Below are positions 15,140 through 17,952 of a stretch of 17,952 bases of DNA, one piece after another. The translations under genes and the position numbers were made by a program. Below the pieces are notes generated by a model. It made no database searches and had not been told where the DNA came from. It worked only from the letters and a program-made list of their open reading frames with translations. This DNA is from C7867-002 sp964646515 (GTDB lineage Bacteria; Patescibacteriota; Minisyncoccia; Phycocordibacterales; PALSA-1337): contig CAZYES010000017.1 of NCBI GenBank assembly GCA_964646515.1, positions 1-17,952 on the forward strand, given 5' to 3'. The number at the start of each line of letters is the position of its first letter. Within the stretch, counting starts at the first letter, position 1.

Positions 15140-15499
15140 ATGAAAGTATTATTTATTGACGACCGGCTGAATGAGATCGCATCGCTTTGGAAAAGTTCAG
15201 GTTGTGCAAACACCCACGAACTTCTCCCTCTCGAGCAGTTTCGATCAGTCGAACGGGCCCTCGAACTCGTTGCGACTCACTCACCTGATGTTGTTATCGT
15301 CGGGTTTGGGCTCGGGAGATGGCCAGTCACTGGAGCAGATGTCATCAGAGGGCTGCAAGATCGTGGCTTTTCTGGAGAGATCGTCGGCAACAGCGGTGGA
15401 GGCCCTTCTCAGTATGAGCAACATGGCATCCATCTTCGCCATGTTAACCGAACTCCCCAACTGTTGGCCGAAATGCTTACTGGTTGCGGAGCCCGCTAA
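15140..15499 (+). CDS. array ORF 2, receiver-like protein lacking the phosphoacceptor
   Basis: A 119-residue protein with the outline of a response-regulator receiver domain. MKVLFIDDR gives strand 1 with the acidic pair D7/D8. SPDVVIVGFGLG (49-59) is strand 3, where the phosphoacceptor Asp would be residue 55 but is Gly. GADVIRGLQ is the next helix, EIVGNSGGG (80-88) occupies the strand 4 position, and the conserved Lys of strand 5 is not evident. If the fold is right, it cannot be phosphorylated in the normal way. The start is placed at 15140, 13 bases after the RNA module, and no Shine-Dalgarno is seen. A double stop TAA-TAG ends it at the 3' hairpin. No kinase is nearby. Confidence 0.65.
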   Translation: MKVLFIDDRLNEIASLWKSSGCANTHELLPLEQFRSVERALELVATHSPDVVIVGFGLGRWPVTGADVIRGLQDRGFSGEIVGNSGGGPSQYEQHGIHLRHVNRTPQLLAEMLTGCGAR

Positions 15500-15500
15500 T

Positions 15501-15624
15501 AGTGGTTTGTCCACTCTGTGAAGGCAACCGGAGTACAGACTCGAAACCTTTAACCCCTCATGTTCGCTGTCGAACATGAGGACTCAACTGGATTCACGAC
15601 CGAAAGGTGGCGAATCCTGAGAGT
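15501..15624 (+). ncRNA. compound 3' module, copy 2
   Basis: Hairpin AGTGG/CCACT (15501-15515), then AACCGGAGTAC. A perfect 11-bp variable hairpin follows (left arm 15556-15566, right arm 15571-15581, loop CTGT), then the 43-nt element 15582-15624 with GGATTC/GAATCC and ACC-GAAA-GGT. Confidence 0.75.
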
Positions 15625-15632
15625 AAAGTTCT

Positions 15633-15660
15633 TTGTTAAATCACACGACATTCGTTATAG
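15633..15660 (+). promoter_or_regulatory. possible internal promoter before array ORF 3
   Basis: TTGTTA (15633-15638), 17 bases and TATAGC (15656-15661). The -10 overlaps the arm of the long hairpin, so the match may be a by-product of the conserved hairpin. Confidence 0.25.
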
Positions 15661-15703
15661 CAGAAAGCTGCTCAGTTTTTGGACAATTCTCTGCTATGAC
15701 GAA
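15651..15703 (+). ncRNA. long hairpin upstream of array ORF 3
   Basis: TTCGTTATAGCAGA (15651-15664) pairs with TCTGCTATGACGAA (15690-15703). The one change from copy 2 in the stem turns a C-G pair into a U-G pair, so pairing is kept. Confidence 0.7.
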
Positions 15704-15725
15704 ATGCATTGTGCAAAGTAGTGTA

Positions 15726-15781
15726 GCGAACGTGAATCCGAATCGTTCTAAAACACGGCCGTTCGCGGGTAACGTCACCGC
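15726..15781 (+). ncRNA. 56-nt 5' module, copy 3
   Basis: Stem A is GAACG/CGTTC with an 11-base loop. The linker is AAAACA. Hairpin B is GCGG (15765-15768) with CCGC (15778-15781) around a 9-base loop ending ACGTCA. It ends 11 bases before the ATG at 15793; a second ATG at 15783 in another frame leads nowhere useful. Confidence 0.75.
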
Positions 15782-15792
15782 TATGATAGATT

Positions 15793-16092
15793 ATGAAGAA
15801 AACTTACCTCAATATCGAAGGCACAGAAGCGGAGATAGTGAAAATGCAGTTTACGTTCAACGGGTTTCTGATCACAGATCAAGTGGGTGAGGCAGATGTC
15901 GTGATTGTTGACGAGCCAGGCAAAATCTCTCTCTACCCCGGCAAGACTGTGGCCGTATTGATGTTTAAGCCACATGATAGACCGGAGGGTATTCCAGTGT
16001 TTGACGTTTCAACAGAGGGATTCGGGGCCATCCGTCAAGCTATGGAGTGGGTTTGTCCACTTGAAGAGCAGATGAAAAAGTTCCGACCCTAA
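15793..16092 (+). CDS. array ORF 3, 99-residue alpha/beta protein, unknown
   Basis: A small protein with an alternating strand/helix pattern: ADVVIVDEPG (about 34-43) and KTVAVLMF (about 50-57) look like parallel beta strands, so a receiver-like or Rossmann-like fold is possible. This is a weak resemblance only. The start follows the RNA module by 11 bases without a Shine-Dalgarno. The last ~16 codons are odd: the 3' hairpin AGTGG/CCACT, which begins in or right after the stop in ORFs 1 and 2, lies inside this frame (16046-16061), with GAG in place of TAG. The protein therefore carries a C-terminal tail (EWVCPLEEQMKKFRP) encoded by what is elsewhere non-coding RNA. Confidence 0.65.
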   Translation: MKKTYLNIEGTEAEIVKMQFTFNGFLITDQVGEADVVIVDEPGKISLYPGKTVAVLMFKPHDRPEGIPVFDVSTEGFGAIRQAMEWVCPLEEQMKKFRP

Positions 16093-16223
16093 CCTGTAGA
16101 GAGTAACGGAGTACGCACACTACTTGGCAACAGAATCGTGTGATTATGTAACGGAGCAAGAAGTTCTAATCTTCTTGCTCCACTCAATTGGACTCATGAT
16201 AGAAATATCGTGATCCTGAGAGG
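16046..16223 (+). ncRNA. compound 3' module, copy 3 (divergent)
   Basis: Hairpin AGTGG/CCACT (16046-16061) inside the ORF 3 end; after extra sequence comes AACGGAGTAC (16108-16117). A perfect 11-bp variable hairpin follows (16153-16163 with 16171-16181). The terminal element starts at 16182, where the inner stem is GATA-GAAA-TATC instead of ACC-GAAA-GGT: new bases, the same pairing and loop. GGA/TCC and TCA/TGA form the outer stem with one bulge. Confidence 0.65.
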
Positions 16224-16240
16224 GATAGCTCTTTCAAAAC

Positions 16241-16296
16241 AATAACGTCCAAGCAACCGTTACAAAACAGCTTGCGTCCGCGGACAACGTCACCGC
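16241..16296 (+). ncRNA. 56-nt 5' module, copy 4
   Basis: The most divergent in stem A: AACG/CGTT with a new 10-base loop at the same offsets. The linker is AAAACAG, and hairpin B is GCGG (16280-16283) with CCGC (16293-16296) around a 9-base loop ending ACGTCA. It ends 12 bases before the ATG at 16309. No long hairpin precedes this copy. Confidence 0.7.
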
Positions 16297-16308
16297 ATTG
16301 CACTTGTT

Positions 16309-16686
16309 ATGAATGCTGATAAACCTATATCAGCGGATGTGATCTATGAGAACATCCTCTGGTATCTGGAAGAAAGGGGTCGAGCTGAAGCTGCCCAAAA
16401 GATGCTTTTTGAGAATATCGAGAGTATTAAAGGGCAACTAAGCTGGAATCTGAACGAGGAAAATCTAAAACTTCTGCACCGTTGCGTGAATGAAAGCAGC
16501 AGCCTGGATGATGAAACCTGGACTCAGACGAGGAACGAATTCATCATTGCCGCATTCAAAGATCTCTCAAGCTTTCGTAACCCGAAAGCCATGGGAATCT
16601 TTGAAAGACTGCGGACTATCTGTACGATGAACTCTTGCTCTGGGCAAGGACTGTCACAAAGCGTACAGACGGCAGTGCTGTCATAG
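16309..16686 (+). CDS. array ORF 4, N-terminal part of a frameshifted protein
   Basis: An unknown helical protein of 125 residues as it stands. It begins 12 bases after the 56-nt module. The N-terminal ~100 residues look genuine (helices such as VIYENILWYLEERGRAEAAQ). After LERLR-type residues near codon 102 the frame turns into a Cys/Thr/Ser-rich tail, while the adjacent frame opens and continues as DYLYDELLLWARTVTKR for 55 residues. One extra G near 16613 would join them into a protein of about 157 residues. The tail of this frame (ICTMNSCSGQGLSQ) is therefore probably not native. The break could be a real mutation, a programmed shift or a sequence error. Confidence 0.6.
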   Translation: MNADKPISADVIYENILWYLEERGRAEAAQKMLFENIESIKGQLSWNLNEENLKLLHRCVNESSSLDDETWTQTRNEFIIAAFKDLSSFRNPKAMGIFERLRTICTMNSCSGQGLSQSVQTAVLS

Positions 16687-16781
16687 TAATGCACGTCAGC
16701 AATCTGGAAGCGTTCGAAGGAATGCTCCATAAGGAATCCGGTGAGGGTTTCTTGCAAGAAGGACTGATGATATTTCAATAA
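16614..16781 (+). pseudogene. array ORF 4, C-terminal part in the shifted frame
   Basis: Fifty-five codons ending in TAA with protein-like composition (DYLYDELLLWARTVTKR, then SAVIVMHVSNLEAFEG and GFLQEGLMIFQ). The frame is closed just upstream by a TGA, and the first ATG is far inside at 16689, so it is best read as the continuation of the ORF starting at 16309 after a one-base loss. A terminator follows 3 bases after its stop, which fits a true gene end better than the stop at 16686. Confidence 0.5.
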
Positions 16782-16784
16782 CAC

Positions 16785-16829
16785 ACCGCTCACGAAGGCC
16801 GCTTGGCTTTTGCGAGCGGTTCTTCTTTT
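16785..16829 (+). terminator. intrinsic terminator of the RNA-ORF array
   Basis: ACCGCTC (16785-16791) pairs with GAGCGGT (16814-16820) around an inner GCC-GCTT-GGC hairpin, followed by a T-rich tract TCTTCTTTT. It is the only point in the array where a hairpin is followed by a T run. Its tail overlaps the end of the convergent membrane-protein gene. Confidence 0.75.
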
Positions 16830-17319
16830 ACATCAAGAACGAAATACATAGAACAAAATATAGTGCTCCAAAGACCCACGGCACAAGAAGTTCTATATGA
16901 GAAAAGGGGTAATAGGTTTTTGGATCCTTGCCTTCTTTTAGTGGATGTTCCCATTCATATTTATATAGAGAAAGAGGTAAGTGAGATTCAATCTGATGTA
17001 TCACATTGAACTTTGCGGTATTCAACTGCTTGTAGGCATGAATCATAAACCAAAATATAACACAGATGATAACACCAATTGCGGCAATGATAGGGCGTGC
17101 CCAACCAACACTTTGGAAGATTTGCGTCTGGAATGACAAACCTATTAGAGAAATAAGAGCTGTGTTGATTGCAATGAAATGATTATTGGTACTATGTCTG
17201 CGATCACTTATCTTTTCAGCGCTTTCTACATATAGTTGATACTGTTCAAAAAGGTGCTGTTTATATTGATCACCGTATTCAGTAGATTTTGTCTGAAATA
17301 ATTTGCTTTCATTTTCCAT
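16828..17319 (-). CDS. RipA-like/SLATT-like membrane protein, putative effector
   Basis: A 163-residue protein with a charged N-terminal helix (about 12-46, including FEQYQLYVESAEKISDRRHS), membrane segments at about 48-66, 74-96 and 143-162, and a cytoplasmic-type loop between the last two. The EQYxLYVExAxKISxRR...N motif and its placement match, from memory, the family annotated as RipA-type octameric membrane proteins; it also has the general look of SLATT-type membrane effectors. The ATG lies 4 bases after the TIR gene's stop, so the two are one operon and probably act together: the TIR protein could make or sense a nucleotide signal and this protein could disrupt the membrane. That role is inferred from context. 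Confidence 0.7.
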   Translation of the reverse strand: MENESKLFQTKSTEYGDQYKQHLFEQYQLYVESAEKISDRRHSTNNHFIAINTALISLIGLSFQTQIFQSVGWARPIIAAIGVIICVIFWFMIHAYKQLNTAKFNVIHQIESHLPLSLYKYEWEHPLKEGKDPKTYYPFSHIELLVPWVFGALYFVLCISFLM

Positions 17320-17323
17320 ATTT

Positions 17324-17698
17324 TTACAGACTATCGATAAATCTTTTTATACCATTCCATGTCCATTCAATCACAGTTTCTCCATCAAGTTCTGAGGGAA
17401 TTTGACCTTTATCATTAGCATGAATATGTACACCAATAATGGGGATGCCTTCTTCAATTGCGCACTGTATTTCCCATTTTGCACCATCAGCTAGACGCGT
17501 TCGTTTACTTATAAGAGCGATCACGCCATCGCACTGTTTAATTCTTTCACGACAGCGGGTTTTCCACATACTATCAAATGGATTCCTTACCGACATGTCA
17601 TAAAAAGTAAACGGTACACGCGCCTGTTCCGCCTGATGTACCAGATGATCTCTTGCAAACTTATCTTCTACTGCAAAGCTTATAAAGACATTTTTCAT
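17324..17698 (-). CDS. TIR-domain protein (ThsB-like)
   Basis: A 124-residue single-domain protein. The opening KNVFISFAVEDKFARDHLV is the first strand and helix of the TIR/MTH538 (DUF1863) fold; DGVIALIS (57-64) is a central strand, followed by KWEIQCAIEEGIPIIGV with the conserved Trp-Glu pair W75/E76, where E76 is the likely catalytic Glu of an NAD-processing TIR. In Thoeris systems such proteins make a cyclic ADP-ribose-type messenger on phage infection. No SIR2, macro or caspase-type ThsA is seen; the partner is the membrane protein directly downstream. A promoter ends 7 bases before the ATG, so the mRNA should be leaderless. Confidence 0.85.
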   Translation of the reverse strand: MKNVFISFAVEDKFARDHLVHQAEQARVPFTFYDMSVRNPFDSMWKTRCRERIKQCDGVIALISKRTRLADGAKWEIQCAIEEGIPIIGVHIHANDKGQIPSELDGETVIEWTWNGIKRFIDSL

Positions 17699-17705
17699 GT
17701 CAAAT

Positions 17706-17733
17706 ATATTACAACAGAATATGATTATTCACA
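17706..17733 (-). promoter_or_regulatory. promoter of the TIR operon, leaderless layout
   Basis: On the minus strand, TTGTGA (17734-17729), 17 bases and TAATAT (17711-17706), seven bases before the ATG at 17698. It overlaps the divergent plus-strand promoter at 17728-17756, so the two may interfere or share control. Confidence 0.55.
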
Positions 17734-17756
17734 ATGCCGTAATTCTTTGCTATAAT
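17728..17756 (+). promoter_or_regulatory. strong promoter of a small RNA or leader
   Basis: TTCACA (17728-17733), 17 bases and consensus TATAAT (17751-17756). Transcription would start near 17763. Confidence 0.6.
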
Positions 17757-17762
17757 AATTTC

Positions 17763-17874
17763 ATTAACCTCACTGCCACTACTGATGAGTAAGGGTAGTT
17801 ACAGAAAATTACGGGTGTAGGTTTCTTGTCTATGATCCGTATAAGAAAAGGCCCCTAAAATAGGGGTCTTTTCT
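17763..17874 (+). ncRNA. candidate small RNA or attenuated leader
   Basis: A transcript of about 110 nt is bounded by the promoter at 17728-17756 and the terminator at 17844-17874. It holds an 11-codon ORF MSKGSYRKLRV (17785-17820), which could be a leader peptide or chance. No known RNA family is recognised. If a gene starts beyond the window edge (an ATG lies at 17947), this would be an attenuator; otherwise a free small RNA. Confidence 0.45.
17844..17874 (+). terminator. intrinsic terminator, possibly bidirectional
   Basis: AGAAAAG-G-CCCCTA pairs with TAGGGG-T-CTTTTCT through an AAA loop, a 14-bp stem with one wobble pair. The stem's own A and T runs make it usable on both strands. Confidence 0.75.
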
Positions 17875-17952
17875 GTAGGCTAATTATCAACAGATTTGGT
17901 ATGACTAACCTCAGATACATATTGCACTCATTAACCAAATGGGCGCATGAAA

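Noticed and set aside
15171..15577. ORFs on both strands overlapping array ORF 2
   Set aside because: ORF 2 has the receiver-like pattern and the RNA-module-spaced start; the others are Ser/Leu-rich shadows.
15633..15890. ORF overlapping the long hairpin, 56-nt module and start of array ORF 3
   Set aside because: It translates the conserved RNA module and has no protein-like pattern; ORF 3 in another frame explains the coding signal.
14905..16181. Intrinsic terminators after array ORFs 1-3
   Set aside because: The stems are strong but none is followed by a T run; the sequence after each is the conserved ACTCAA of the next element.
14197..16223. Group I or group II intron
   Set aside because: A stretch in copy 1 (AATTGCGGG) resembles a group I P element, but it belongs to a variable hairpin absent in sequence from the other copies, and no domain V or P7-like core is recognisable.
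14104..16300. CRISPR array
   Set aside because: Repeat units are hundreds of bases apart with ORFs between them, and there are no cas genes.
14104..16829. Integron cassette array with classical attC sites
   Set aside because: No paired RYYYAAC/GTTRRRY core sites are apparent and no integrase is in the window; the repeated elements are longer and of different structure.
17775..17810. Hammerhead ribozyme (CTGATGAG at 17782)
   Set aside because: The matching GAAA-N core and the three stems are not present at the needed positions.

Overview
The window reads as a chromosomal segment of a streamlined bacterium, most likely a candidate-phyla-radiation lineage (Patescibacteria, Parcubacteria-like). 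This rests on the gene set (a short GspE/PilC pair without pilins, degenerate MBL-fold and CorA proteins, short proteins of unknown family), very compact intergenic spaces, and several promoters placed so close to the start codon that the mRNA should be leaderless. The lineage is an inference; no rRNA gene is present to confirm it.

Positions 1-12434 are mostly housekeeping. They hold a degenerate MBL-fold protein (+), a small one-TM protein (+), the TypA/BipA GTPase (-), an adenylate-kinase-like P-loop protein (-), a GspE-type ATPase and a PilC/GspF platform protein (+), cysteinyl-tRNA synthetase and a CorA-family channel protein (-), a PDZ/S41 protease (+), ribosomal proteins L9 (+) and L27 (-), a secreted lytic-transglycosylase-like protein (+) and a four-TM protein (-). 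Positions 12435-13066 are gene-poor, with one possible 45-residue ORF and several hairpins. An EgtD-like methyltransferase follows on the - strand (13067-14011).

Positions 14069-16829 are the most unusual part. A good promoter is followed by four small ORFs with no clear similarity to one another. Each is preceded by the same 56-nt structured module, which has no Shine-Dalgarno near the start codon. The first three are followed by a compound 3' module: an AGTGG/CCACT hairpin at the stop, a hairpin whose sequence changes but whose pairing is kept, and a 43-nt element capped by a GAAA loop. Long hairpins precede ORFs 1-3. Differences between copies are often compensatory, which supports RNA structure. 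The array ends in an intrinsic terminator. It resembles a set of ORFs embedded in a repeated structured RNA, or a gene-cassette array; I do not recognise the RNA family. ORF 2 is a receiver-like fold lacking the phosphoacceptor Asp, ORF 3 reads through the position where copies 1 and 2 have a stop, and ORF 4 carries a frameshift.

Positions 16828-17698 (-) hold a tight two-gene operon: a ThsB-like TIR-domain protein followed by a coiled-coil/multi-TM protein resembling the RipA-type membrane family. This is a candidate anti-phage signalling pair. The right edge (17728-17874) has a strong + promoter and an intrinsic terminator about 110 nt later, bounding a small RNA or an attenuated leader for a gene outside the window.
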